A DNA stretch of 64,000 nucleotides, from assembly GCA_965220045.1 (NCBI GenBank), contig OZ244803.1:620001-684000 (forward strand). The letters are read 5' to 3'. Both the position numbers and the translations under genes were made by a program. Under the pieces are notes generated by a model, which had not been told where the DNA came from, searched no databases, and saw only the letters and a program-made list of their open reading frames with translations. Positions 15,897-24,887 of this stretch are shown here, piece by piece (within the stretch, counting starts at the first letter, position 1; every line of letters starts with the position of its first letter). The DNA comes from VXOZ01 sp965220045. Lineage in GTDB: Bacteria; Chloroflexota; UBA11872; VXOZ01.

Positions 15897-17693
15897 ATGA
15901 ATGCTGAGAATGCTGCAACTCTTCTCCCCCCGTTGTGCTGCTTCGATCCCCAGACAGCCCCCTTTGGGCGCTATGTGCTGGAGATGCTCTTTGCAGAAGG
16001 GTTGACCGGGGCTGAGGAGCAGAACGTGCGGGAGACCCCGCTGGCGGCGGAGGCTCTACAGAAGCGGCAGGCGGTGATCGTAGCGCCGTGTGGCGAGGAT
16101 ACCGGTGCGGAAGCGGCTGCACTTGCGGCGTTGCGACTCGGTACACCTACGGTTTTCTTGCGTCCATCGGAAAGTACTGCCGTGGAGCTTGGCCTCACCG
16201 GCAAGCAGCGGCGCTCGGCCAATGAAGCCTACATCGCGCCGGAACGGGACCACCCACTCTGGTTCGCGGCGCTCGGCGAAACCCTACAGTTCCACGGCAC
16301 GGCGGACATGTACGGTGAGTACGGCGGAAGCGACCGCGTGCTGGCCTGGATTGCCGGCCGCGATTGGGCCATGCCTTTCCCGGCCATCGTCACCGGCACG
16401 TACGGCGCGGGACGCTTCGCCGTCTTTACGTACGACCTGGCCACGTCCACCGTGCTCTTTCACCAGGGCCGCCGCGAGCAGGCGAGCACGGGTCCCACTC
16501 CCGATTTCGACGGCGACGGGCTGTTCTGCCCGAGCGATCTCTTCATCGGCTACCGCGACCGCACGCTGCTCGATCTACCGCAAGCCGACCTGCAACAGCA
16601 ACTCCTCATCCGCATTCTGGGGTGGGCGAGCGCGCCGCAGGCCCCACTCGCGCGTCTTTGGTACTATCCCGACGCCGCGCCGGCTATCGTGCTCGTGAAC
16701 GGCGATAGCGACGGCATGACCCGTCCGCAGATGGAGTGGTACACCAACATGGTGGAAGCCCACGGCGGCGAGTACACGGTCTATCTCATGGAGGAGCATC
16801 TGCGGCACCTGACGCCGGCAATGGAGCGCGACTACCGGCAGCGCGGGCACTCAGCCGGGCCGCACATCTGGCATTCTCTCAAACCAACGGTCGAAGAAAT
16901 GCGCCAACGAATTCAGGAAGAGGCAACGCTTTTTGAGGACCGCTACGGCTACCCGCCCAAGACCACGCGCCACCACTGCGTTATCTGGCCGGGCTGGGTC
17001 GAGACCGCCAAGGCGCTGGCCGACGCCGGCTTCCGCATGGATACGAACTATCGCGCGGGCGATCACCAGCAGTACGGTTACATGACCGGCAGCGGCCTGC
17101 CGATGCGGTTCATCGACGAGGATGGGGAATTCATTGAGATCTTTGAGCAGGAAACGCTCTTCTGCGACGACTATGTGCTCGTGGACAAGAGCTTCCTGCC
17201 GCCGTTGAGCGAGGAACAGGCAATCGCCGTCTCCAAAGAGTATATTGACGCCGCCATCGAACGCTACCACACCGTGGTGCACCTGTACTTTCATCCCATC
17301 TACGCCACCGGCGTGCAGGTAAACACCGGCCAATTCATCCGCACGGCGGGCTGGTTTGAGGCGGTGTTGAAGTACGCGGCGCAGGAAGAGTTGCCGGTAC
17401 CGAGCACGGATAGATGGTGCGAGTTCAATGAACAACGGCGGGCCACGGAATTAAAGGAACAGCGCTGGGATGTCGCCAGCGGCGTTCTTTGTCTCTCTAT
17501 CGAGTCACAGGACTCTCTGCCTGGTGGGACGCTGCTCGTGCCCGCTCGCTATGGGGGCATGGAGATTGCCGAAGTGCTGCTGGATGGCGAGGCCATGCAG
17601 TACACGCGCCGGAGTGTGGCGGGAGTAGCGCACGTGCTCGCCGTGGCTGACTTTGGGTCCGGCGACCATGAGGTGGCAATTCACTACCAATAG
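15897..17693 (+). CDS. Two-domain protein: N-terminal glutamine-amidotransferase-like and C-terminal polysaccharide-deacetylase-like region
   Basis: This 598-residue protein has no signal peptide. Residues 1-240 look like a ThuA/GATase1-type alpha/beta fold (VIVAPCGEDTGAE, GTYGAGRFAVFTYDLATS). Residues about 255-510 carry spaced features of the NodB/CE4 fold: an acidic strand IVLVNGDSDGM, a histidine pair in GHSAGPHIWHS, RHHCVIWPGW, and late VHLYFHPIYATG. This suggests a metal-dependent deacetylase or related hydrolase. A short beta domain follows. The substrate is unknown, and the CE4 reading is by motif only. The ATG at 15897 has no strong ribosome-binding site. It stands alone, downstream of repeat DNA. 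Confidence 0.65.
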   Translation: MNAENAATLLPPLCCFDPQTAPFGRYVLEMLFAEGLTGAEEQNVRETPLAAEALQKRQAVIVAPCGEDTGAEAAALAALRLGTPTVFLRPSESTAVELGLTGKQRRSANEAYIAPERDHPLWFAALGETLQFHGTADMYGEYGGSDRVLAWIAGRDWAMPFPAIVTGTYGAGRFAVFTYDLATSTVLFHQGRREQASTGPTPDFDGDGLFCPSDLFIGYRDRTLLDLPQADLQQQLLIRILGWASAPQAPLARLWYYPDAAPAIVLVNGDSDGMTRPQMEWYTNMVEAHGGEYTVYLMEEHLRHLTPAMERDYRQRGHSAGPHIWHSLKPTVEEMRQRIQEEATLFEDRYGYPPKTTRHHCVIWPGWVETAKALADAGFRMDTNYRAGDHQQYGYMTGSGLPMRFIDEDGEFIEIFEQETLFCDDYVLVDKSFLPPLSEEQAIAVSKEYIDAAIERYHTVVHLYFHPIYATGVQVNTGQFIRTAGWFEAVLKYAAQEELPVPSTDRWCEFNEQRRATELKEQRWDVASGVLCLSIESQDSLPGGTLLVPARYGGMEIAEVLLDGEAMQYTRRSVAGVAHVLAVADFGSGDHEVAIHYQ

Positions 17694-18083
17694 GCGATAC
17701 GGCGCATGCTGGGAAGTTGTTGGGTGATCCATCTCGTCTTTTGGGCAAGGCATGGGGCAATAGCGGCTAGGTCGCAGTACGATAGTGGCGGGGGACTAGC
17801 CCAAGGCTGTCGCATTAGACATCGAGGTACCCACACGAGTGCCTCTGCATGGTTTTCAAGCAAGTAGGGGCACGAAATATCGTGCCCCTACGACATCGTG
17901 ATGAACTCTCAGTTCTCCCATAGCTACTCTCAGCTTTACGGTTGCCCAAGTCTAGAGATCAAAACGACTGCATTAGAGTGCAGGACCCGCGCTACGGTGC
18001 CGACAAGTCGACTTCACTCAGGGGTTTGCTCTCGGTCTCCGGCTCAAACGCCTTGGTCAACTGCTATCGAGCCAACCAAGTCG
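17694..18083. other. Intergenic region with a GTAGGGGCACG hairpin repeat; no gene seen
   Basis: About 390 bases between convergent genes. The only structure seen is the hairpin at 17864-17891, listed separately. No coding frame on either strand looks protein-like. Confidence 0.5.
17864..17891. repeat. GTAGGGGCACG hairpin repeat, copy 1
   Basis: GTAGGGGCACG and CGTGCCCCTAC form an 11-bp perfect stem around AAATAT. A second copy at 58591-58620 is a perfect 30-bp palindrome. Confidence 0.8.
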
Positions 18084-18968
18084 CTAGAACTCCGGCAGCG
18101 CCCCCATCATCCACATCATCATCAGCATCATAGCGGCCATCATCAGCATCATGAGCGCCATACGGCCGATGAGACTTAGTGTGCGCCTGGGCGAGAATTC
18201 CAATCCGAAGGCGATGATGAGGCGGATGAGTTGAAACGCTTCACGCAGCTTGCCGTGACGACTTCTGCGCGGCCCTCGATCGTCATCGAGTGGCACAAAC
18301 AGGATGGGAGCATTGGCGGCCAGCATCAGCAGTGTCAGCGCGGCGGGTAACGAGGGCCGCGCCGAGAATTGCCCGGCGAAGTCCGCCAGTGCCGGCCGGC
18401 GCAAGACGCGAAAACCGGAGTTCACGTCGGGCAGCGGTCTCCCCAGCGCGTCGGAAGCCACCATGTCAATGATCCAGGGCACAATGCGGCGGCGCGCGGG
18501 AATGGGCTGCTGGATGCCGATGCGCACGCCGACAGCCATCGCGGCATCGTTCTCTTCCAGGGCGCGGACGAGGCGGGGTATTTCGGACGCGGTATTCAGG
18601 GCAGGCAGGTCGATTGTGCAGACCAGATCGTGCTGCGCCTCGGCGCTTGCGGCGAGAACGGCGTCGCCCCAACCGGAGCCGTGCTCCCGCGGGACGAACC
18701 GGACTGCGGGTAAGCCCGCCGCGTCCGGAACGGCGGCTGCGAGAGGCGCGGTGGCTGTGATGATGACTTCGCAGGTCAGCCCGCTGGACGCTAGAGCCTC
18801 TCGCACCGGCTCGAGAGTCTGGGCATGTCCCGCATCGTCATCCAAGACTGGGATGATGACAGATACCGACGCCGGTTTCTGACCGGTACCGAGGCTGTCC
18901 GCCATTGGCACTGCCTCTCGTCCTCCGGCAATTCCCATTGCCGACAACCGTGTCGGCCCCCTGCTCAC
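18084..18968 (-). CDS. Family 2-like glycosyltransferase with a methionine-rich C-terminal tail
   Basis: The protein has 294 residues from a GTG at 18968 (GAGGA upstream). An ATG at 18905 with GAGAGG upstream is also good and would give 273. The N-terminal domain has GT-A features: SVSVIIPVLDDD, an acidic CTIDLPALNTAS segment in place of DxD, and NSGFRVLRRPALADF. Hydrophobic helices at the C terminus suggest membrane attachment. The last 25 residues are almost all Met/Leu/Ala and are encoded by CATCAT-type microsatellite DNA (18100-18165), so the natural C terminus may have been extended or be slippage-prone. Donor and acceptor are unknown. Confidence 0.7.
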   Translation of the reverse strand: MSRGPTRLSAMGIAGGREAVPMADSLGTGQKPASVSVIIPVLDDDAGHAQTLEPVREALASSGLTCEVIITATAPLAAAVPDAAGLPAVRFVPREHGSGWGDAVLAASAEAQHDLVCTIDLPALNTASEIPRLVRALEENDAAMAVGVRIGIQQPIPARRRIVPWIIDMVASDALGRPLPDVNSGFRVLRRPALADFAGQFSARPSLPAALTLLMLAANAPILFVPLDDDRGPRRSRHGKLREAFQLIRLIIAFGLEFSPRRTLSLIGRMALMMLMMAAMMLMMMWMMGALPEF

Positions 18969-19167
18969 GAACTATCCTCGTCTAGTCTGCAAAGCCGAGG
19001 ATCTGACTCAGCCAAGGCGGCACCGCCAAGCCTAAGCCACCGCTGGGCCGCAGCCCACATGGCACTCACTGCGTCGCGCAATACGGCAATTTGGTGTCGC
19101 GCATTGCTCTGATTGTGTTGAGGATGGCGGGCCGCTGTCGGTGCGAGCTGCGCCCAAGAGTTCAGGT

Positions 19168-20625
19168 CTAGATAATGTCCTTCAAGTGCGGATTCGTTTT
19201 GGCATGCACGCGGCGGGGATACTCGTACGTATCTACGCGGTCGTCGAGTTGCGCCGGTAGCTCCTGTCCGAGAAATTCTTCCAGCCGAGCGCGCTGCTTG
19301 AGCGCCGCCTCGGGTTCGTTCTCAAGCACGTTTTGTGTTTCTTGCGGATCGTCGCCAAGATTGTAAAGCTCTTCCTGCACATGTTGGGCCGAGGTCTCCT
19401 GCGTGACCGTGAAGCCCCCGCTGTCAGTCTTGCGCGGCCCTTGTTCGAAGTCAATCACATAGTTGTAATCGTGGTCCCGTACCGTGGCGTGCTGTCCCCA
19501 GCCGGCAACGATGAAGTCGCGGTTCTTGGCACGCTCACCGGTAACGAGAGGCCACATGGATATGCCGTCCAAGCCTTCGTATGTCACGCCAAAGAGGTCG
19601 AGCACGGTGGGCGGCACGTCCTGGTGCTGGACGAAGGCATCGAGGCGCTTCCCGGCGTGCTGCTTATCGGGGTGTCGGACGAACATGTTGATGCGGGTAT
19701 TGAACCACTGCAAGTGGTCTTCGGATTTGCCAAAGCGGTTGCGGTCGAGAAGCTCCGTGCCGTGGTCGGAAGTGAAGATGATGACGGTGTCGTCCAGGAG
19801 ATGGAGAGCCTCCAGTTTATTTAAGAAGTGCCCGATCCAGGTATCCACGAACGTCACCTCACCGAAATAGAGCGCCTTGGTGCGCTCGATGGCAGATTCG
19901 TTCTCGATCTCCGTACCTACCGGCCAGATGTAGTCCTTCACCGAGTCATCTTTGTAATATGCATCCGCGTAGTGCAGCGGCGGGTCCCAGGGCTCGTGGG
20001 GGTCGAATGAATCAATATAAAGATAGAACGGCCCGTAGGCGGCGTTGTTCTCCACCCAGTCCATGGCGCTTAAGAATACGCGCGCCGCTTGGAAGTCGTC
20101 TTCTTTCGTACGCTCGCCTTGGTTCCACAGGTACTGCAACATGCCCGTCAATCGGGGTGAGTCTAAACCCCCATCCATGTGCTTCGTTGGGTCAACGGCT
20201 CCGGGCGGCAGTGTTTTCCAGTGGTCAAACTCCTGGCCGCGCACGAAATCCCAGGAGCAGAAGCCCCGCGTGAAATTCATCGTCGCCTTGAACATGTGGT
20301 ACGTATCGGCGATGAAGCCGGTGTTGACGCCGGCTTCCACCAGGCGCTCCGCGACCGGCGTATGTTCCGGGGGAATCTTGTGCCAGCCGCGCGGCGAAGG
20401 GCTTGATCCCAAGGTGTCATAGCCAAAGCGCCAGGGAAAGCTATCCATGCCGGTGAAGAGTGCCCGGCGCACGGGAATGGTAGGATAGGCGCAGCCGTAA
20501 GCTTCAGTGAAGACGATGCTCTCGGCCGCAAGATTGTCGAGCACCGGCGTGCGAATAAAGTCTGCGCCAAAGGAATGCACCATGTCGGTGCGCATGGTGT
20601 CGAGACAGATAACAACGACGTTCAT
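19168..20625 (-). CDS. Sulfatase-family hydrolase with Thr at the formylglycine position
   Basis: This 485-residue cytoplasmic-looking protein has no signal peptide. Alkaline-phosphatase/sulfatase fold landmarks are present: VVVICLDTMRTD (residues 3-14), a nucleophile block TIPVRRALFTG (49-59), FTSDHGTELLDRNRFGKSEDHLQW for metal binding, and MWPLVTGE. In true sulfatases the first residue of the C/S-x-P-x-R motif is Cys or Ser, converted to formylglycine. Here it is Thr49. A Thr nucleophile is used by nucleotide pyrophosphatases/phosphodiesterases of the same superfamily. The protein may therefore be a phosphoesterase rather than a sulfatase (inference). It is divergent from a GT-C gene. Confidence 0.82.
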   Translation of the reverse strand: MNVVVICLDTMRTDMVHSFGADFIRTPVLDNLAAESIVFTEAYGCAYPTIPVRRALFTGMDSFPWRFGYDTLGSSPSPRGWHKIPPEHTPVAERLVEAGVNTGFIADTYHMFKATMNFTRGFCSWDFVRGQEFDHWKTLPPGAVDPTKHMDGGLDSPRLTGMLQYLWNQGERTKEDDFQAARVFLSAMDWVENNAAYGPFYLYIDSFDPHEPWDPPLHYADAYYKDDSVKDYIWPVGTEIENESAIERTKALYFGEVTFVDTWIGHFLNKLEALHLLDDTVIIFTSDHGTELLDRNRFGKSEDHLQWFNTRINMFVRHPDKQHAGKRLDAFVQHQDVPPTVLDLFGVTYEGLDGISMWPLVTGERAKNRDFIVAGWGQHATVRDHDYNYVIDFEQGPRKTDSGGFTVTQETSAQHVQEELYNLGDDPQETQNVLENEPEAALKQRARLEEFLGQELPAQLDDRVDTYEYPRRVHAKTNPHLKDII

Positions 20626-20860
20626 AAGAGAGTACCTTGATGTATAGGGCGATCAACTCCGCCTATAGCTAAGCATATTTCTGGATTTCCGCGCAAGAAG
20701 AGTCAAGAGTGCATTGCGGGGCGAGCAGGCGCCGCATGTACCTTTCCGGTCAGCCGCTTGCGCCGCAGAATGTGGCACCGCTAGAATTAGGAATCGGTGC
20801 CCACTGGGCCATCGCATCACAATCTCCTTAATTTCACTTGGGCACCGGTCACGAGCACCT

Positions 20861-22444
20861 ATGGAACAGACGGCACGAATTACCGGCGGTTTGCGCCAGG
20901 GACTGGCTGCGTGGTCACGCCTCGGGTGGTTGCTTGGCCTCGGGTTCTTTCTCGTCACCCTCGCCAGCCGCATTCCCTTTCGCAGCGAGACCCTATTTGC
21001 CTGGGATTCCGCAAACTACGCGTTTGCCCTGGATGACTACAATGTTGCCTTCCACCAGCCGCAACCGCCGGGATATCCTCTGTACGTTGCCAGTGCCAAG
21101 CTCTTCTACGCTCTGGGCTTTGACGCCAACACCAGCTATGTAATCCTTTCGCTCATTGCCAGCGGACTGGCAGTCTGGTGCCTTTACCTGCTGGCCTGGC
21201 GGCTGTACGGCATACAGACGGCGGTTGTCAGCGCTTTGTTGTTGGCTACGAGCAGCAACTTTTGGTCCCACGGCGAGGTGGCATATCCGTACGCATTCTT
21301 GGCGCTATTCAGCACGTCGCTGCTGCTGCTGCTGACGGAGACGAAACTGGGGGCGCGTAATCTGATTTTCCCGGCTGCGTGCGTGCTGGGACTTGGCGCC
21401 GGTTTCCGACCGGACCTCCTGCTCTTCCTCATGCCGGTGTGGGTCTACGCCTGGTGGGGCCGCAGCCTTAAGAGCCTTGCCGCCGGGCTTGGCGCGCTGC
21501 TGGTGATTGTTTTAGGTTGGGCGATCCCTACCATGCAGCTCTCCGGCGGCTGGGAGGCATACCTTACCGCCTCAACCGAGCACTTTGGCTTTTGGGCCGG
21601 GCAAGCTTCCGGTTTCATGGGGTATGTCAAGAACATACTGGACAATTCCCGCATGCTGGCCACGGTGTTGTACAACGGTGTCGGCTTGGCATTGCTCCCC
21701 ATCATCTACTATGTGGGCCGTTACTTTTCACCGCAGCAAATCGTGAGAGACGCGCGCACCCGTCTGCTGCTGGTATGGATAGTTGTACCTTTCGTGTTCT
21801 ACATGGTTGTCTTTATCGGCAATCCCGGTTACGTCTTGTCCTTTCTGCCCGGCTTGCTGGTCTACGCAGCGTTGGCGATTCGGGGCTTTGCCCGCGATTG
21901 CGAACAAGCCTACCGGTTCCTCATGACGCAGCGCGGCATGGTTACGACTGCGATTACACCGCATCGCGTCTCGCTGGGTATCACGACTGCTCTTGTCGCT
22001 GTCATCGCCATTTCCAACTCCCTTCTGTTCTTGTTTGCCTCCGGCGAAGGGCGGCTCCAGGAAATCCGGCAGATTGACGAGACTCTCTCCAAGCAAGTCC
22101 GGTATATTGCGCTCAACCATTCGCCGGACAATACGTTGATCGTGGCGTTCGACCGTTCCCATCAGCTCGAGTACTACCTCCAGGACTACTCATTCCGTCT
22201 GCTCTTCGATCCGGGCGATCCGGAATATTGGGAGGCACGCCAGGAATTCACCATTCCCGCTGGCATCACACAGGTCATCCTGCCGGATCTGGGACAGAAT
22301 ACCAGTGACCGCACCGAGCAGATCGAGGAGATTGGCTTGGGACCCGGTGTGAGCCTCTGGGTGGCCCACGTCAAGGCCGGAGACACGTTAATCCACGGGT
22401 ACCGGTACGTTTCTGTGCGCCCGCAGTCTGAGGATGGGACATGA
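20861..22444 (+). CDS. GT-C fold membrane glycosyltransferase (PMT/GT39-like)
   Basis: The protein has 527 residues starting at the ATG at 20861; a longer upstream frame is polar and unlikely. It has about ten transmembrane helices. The first external loop carries AWDSANYAFALDDYNVAFHQ and then the PQPPGYPLY motif, which matches the acidic catalytic loop and PxGxP-type motif of polyprenyl-phosphate-sugar-dependent GT-C enzymes. The C-terminal 110 residues are soluble and face outside. It overlaps folP by 4 bases (ATGA), so the two are translationally coupled. The sugar donor is probably a dolichyl- or undecaprenyl-phosphate sugar; the acceptor is unknown. Confidence 0.75.
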   Translation: MEQTARITGGLRQGLAAWSRLGWLLGLGFFLVTLASRIPFRSETLFAWDSANYAFALDDYNVAFHQPQPPGYPLYVASAKLFYALGFDANTSYVILSLIASGLAVWCLYLLAWRLYGIQTAVVSALLLATSSNFWSHGEVAYPYAFLALFSTSLLLLLTETKLGARNLIFPAACVLGLGAGFRPDLLLFLMPVWVYAWWGRSLKSLAAGLGALLVIVLGWAIPTMQLSGGWEAYLTASTEHFGFWAGQASGFMGYVKNILDNSRMLATVLYNGVGLALLPIIYYVGRYFSPQQIVRDARTRLLLVWIVVPFVFYMVVFIGNPGYVLSFLPGLLVYAALAIRGFARDCEQAYRFLMTQRGMVTTAITPHRVSLGITTALVAVIAISNSLLFLFASGEGRLQEIRQIDETLSKQVRYIALNHSPDNTLIVAFDRSHQLEYYLQDYSFRLLFDPGDPEYWEARQEFTIPAGITQVILPDLGQNTSDRTEQIEEIGLGPGVSLWVAHVKAGDTLIHGYRYVSVRPQSEDGT

Positions 22445-23331
22445 GCTTCACTTCAGTGGCTCATGCTTCCAGACCGCGCGAAACACATTGTGGAAACTGC
22501 GTATTACGGTGGGGCTCCCGCACCTATGTTGTCGGCATTCTCAATGTGACGCCGGATTCATTCTCCGGTGACGGCATCGCCGGAGACGTGCGGCAGGCTG
22601 TTTCCCAAGCGGTGCGTTTTGTCGAAGAAGGCGCCGACATCCTCGACATTGGGGGCGAATCGACACGACCGGGCGCAGCCGCCGTCTCCCTGCAGGAGGA
22701 GCTGGACCGCGTGCTGCCTGTGATCGAGGCAGTTCGGCAAGAGGTGGATGCGCCGCTCTCGATTGATACCTACAAGGCGGCTGTCGCGCAGGCAGCAGTG
22801 CACGCCGGAGCGGCCATGGTCAACGACGTTTGGGGACTCGGTGGTGATCCTGAGATGGGCGTAACCGTGGCGGCACTGCATGTGCCGGTGGTGGTCATGC
22901 ACAACCGGCGCGCGCGCACACGCGATTCGGCCCTTGGCAGCTACTTCGGAGAAGCCGCCTACGGCAACGTGGCGGAAGACGTTACCTCAGAACTGGCACA
23001 AGTTGTTGCGCGCGCGAAGTCTTGCGGCATCTCCGCCGAGAACATCATTGTCGATCCCGGCATCGGTTTCGGCAAGACCCCTCAGCAGAATATCGAGCTC
23101 ATGGGCAATTTGGGCGCATTGCAGAGCCTGGCGCAACCAATCCTCGTTGGCACGTCGCGCAAGTCATTTATCGGGCTGACACTGGATGTTCCCGCCGAAG
23201 AACGCCTGGAAGGCACTGCCGCGACGGTGGCGCTGGCAATTGCGCAGGGTGCCGATCTCGTGCGAGTCCACGACGTGAAAGCCATGGTGCGCGTGTGCCG
23301 TATGACCGACGCCATCGTGCGCTGCGCTTGA
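22441..23331 (+). CDS. folP: Dihydropteroate synthase
   Basis: This 296-residue TIM-barrel enzyme shows all DHPS signatures: VVGILNVTPDSFSGDG (about 30-45), ILDIGGESTRPGA (about 65-77), SIDTYKAAVA, NDVWGL, IIVDPGIGFGKT and LVGTSRKSFIG. DHPS joins 6-hydroxymethyl-dihydropterin pyrophosphate to p-aminobenzoate in folate synthesis and is the sulfonamide target. An N-terminal extension of about 25 residues with two Cys precedes the core. The start overlaps the preceding glycosyltransferase stop (ATGA), implying coupling. No other folate genes are adjacent; the ThyX-like gene at 42340 would be a folate user. Confidence 0.95.
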   Translation: MSFTSVAHASRPRETHCGNCVLRWGSRTYVVGILNVTPDSFSGDGIAGDVRQAVSQAVRFVEEGADILDIGGESTRPGAAAVSLQEELDRVLPVIEAVRQEVDAPLSIDTYKAAVAQAAVHAGAAMVNDVWGLGGDPEMGVTVAALHVPVVVMHNRRARTRDSALGSYFGEAAYGNVAEDVTSELAQVVARAKSCGISAENIIVDPGIGFGKTPQQNIELMGNLGALQSLAQPILVGTSRKSFIGLTLDVPAEERLEGTAATVALAIAQGADLVRVHDVKAMVRVCRMTDAIVRCA

Positions 23332-23430
23332 CCGCGAGGTCGTGGAACCGGAATCTCCACACGTGATCCGCTTTGCTCGCTCCCAGCAACCTACGGGTAT
23401 AGCACTCAACCTGCGTAGATAGGCGCTTAC

Positions 23431-24729
23431 TTGCCAAGTCGACGGAACTTTACACTCGGCGTCATGAACGGCGTCTTCTATGTCACGGGCATGGCCTTTA
23501 CCAGCGCTACTGTGGCCATGCCCTGGTATGTTAGTCAGCTTACGCAATCCAATGTGCTCATCGGCATACTGCCTGCCATGCAATTGGGCGGTTGGGCGTT
23601 GCCCCAGTTGTTCTTGATCAACTACATGCAGCGCCAACGGCGCAAGCTCAAGTTCTACCGGCGCAGCGCAGTGGTACGCAGCTCTTGTTGGGGGATGCTG
23701 GCACTCATTGTGCTCATCGCCCCGGCAGAAGCCGGCATTGTGTTGCCGGCGTTGATCGTACTCACCGGCATCGCGTCGCTATCCGGCGGCTTTACCGGAT
23801 TGGCGTTCTTTGACGTAGTGGGACGCATTGTGCCGCGCCGCCAACTCTCAGTATTCTTTTCGCTGCGCAACTTTTTTGGCGGCATCGGCACCCTAGCGGC
23901 GGGGGTGGTAGTGCGCCTTGTGCTGGAGCAAACCGGCGCAGATTTGCAGCCTATTGGCATTCTCTTCGTACTCACGTGGTTGTTTACAATGGCCGGCTAC
24001 ATTTCGTTTAGCTGTGTTGTGGAGCCGGAGGGTCCTCCGGTTCTACCGAAGCGAACCATAGGCGAGGACGCGCGGCGCATTAAGGAGATTGTGCTGAGCG
24101 ACCCGCCGTTCCGTATGTATCTCATCATTCGCATCCTAGCCATGGTCACCTTCGTCGCAATGCCGTTCTATGTGGTGTACGGCGCCAAAGTCCTGGAATT
24201 GTCGGCGGCCGTCGTCGCTTCATCGGCAATCGCGCTCACGGCAGGGGTGATTGGCAGCAACCTCGTATGGGGTTGGCTGGGAGCGCGCGGCGGCGGCTGG
24301 CTGTTGCTCGTTGCGTTGACCCTATTCAGCGTGCTGCCGCCGCTTCTCGCTCTCTCCACACAAGTGTTGGTGGCCTCCCAAGCTGCGAGCTCCTTGGTTG
24401 ACTGGGTGTTCCTCGCCGCTTTTGTCTTCCTCGGCGCCGCAACCGGCGGCAGCGAGATTACATTCTCCGTGCTCGCTATCGAGGTCTCGCCGGTGGAGGA
24501 TCGCATAATCTACATGGGCTTCACGAATACACTCATCGGAATCTTGATTTTCCTTACTCCGGTGGGTGGGCTCCTGGCAGACCTCGCTTCCTTTGAGGCT
24601 CTCTTCGGGGTGGCCCTCGCGGCCGCGGCCCTAACGACAGTTCTTGCGGTCATTGCGCTGCGCAGCTTTTCCCAGCCGGAACCGGAATTGGCGGAGTCGC
24701 CCCTGGCGGCAGAAGCCGATTCAGCGTAG
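23431..24729 (+). CDS. Major facilitator superfamily transporter
   Basis: This 432-residue protein with about twelve hydrophobic segments begins RRNFTLGVMNGVFYVTGMAF, a start typical of a particular MFS group seen often in Chloroflexota. It has the central loop separating two six-helix halves (VEPEGPPVLPKRTIGEDARR). The TTG at 23431 is used because the conserved RNF-LGV-NG segment begins there; an ATG eleven codons later would remove it. The substrate cannot be read from sequence. It lies 99 bases after folP on the same strand. Confidence 0.82.
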   Translation: MPSRRNFTLGVMNGVFYVTGMAFTSATVAMPWYVSQLTQSNVLIGILPAMQLGGWALPQLFLINYMQRQRRKLKFYRRSAVVRSSCWGMLALIVLIAPAEAGIVLPALIVLTGIASLSGGFTGLAFFDVVGRIVPRRQLSVFFSLRNFFGGIGTLAAGVVVRLVLEQTGADLQPIGILFVLTWLFTMAGYISFSCVVEPEGPPVLPKRTIGEDARRIKEIVLSDPPFRMYLIIRILAMVTFVAMPFYVVYGAKVLELSAAVVASSAIALTAGVIGSNLVWGWLGARGGGWLLLVALTLFSVLPPLLALSTQVLVASQAASSLVDWVFLAAFVFLGAATGGSEITFSVLAIEVSPVEDRIIYMGFTNTLIGILIFLTPVGGLLADLASFEALFGVALAAAALTTVLAVIALRSFSQPEPELAESPLAAEADSA

Positions 24730-24842
24730 CTGGAAGACGGAGTGATGTGGCGCAGGGGAAGCGCACGCGCTACTGCGCAGCCGTCTTGGTAGCTGTGCCG
24801 AAGGATACTCAACACGCCACGGCGATGCGGCAGGGCATCTTG

Positions 24843-24848
24843 TATAAT
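24843..24848 (+). promoter_or_regulatory. Consensus -10 element upstream of the sugar isomerase gene
   Basis: TATAAT at 24843-24848 lies 39 bases before the ATG at 24888. No good -35 hexamer is seen 16-18 bases upstream, so this is only a likely promoter. Confidence 0.4.
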
Positions 24849-24887
24849 ACCCAGGGATTACGCGGCAATTCAGAGAAGGAAACTGAA

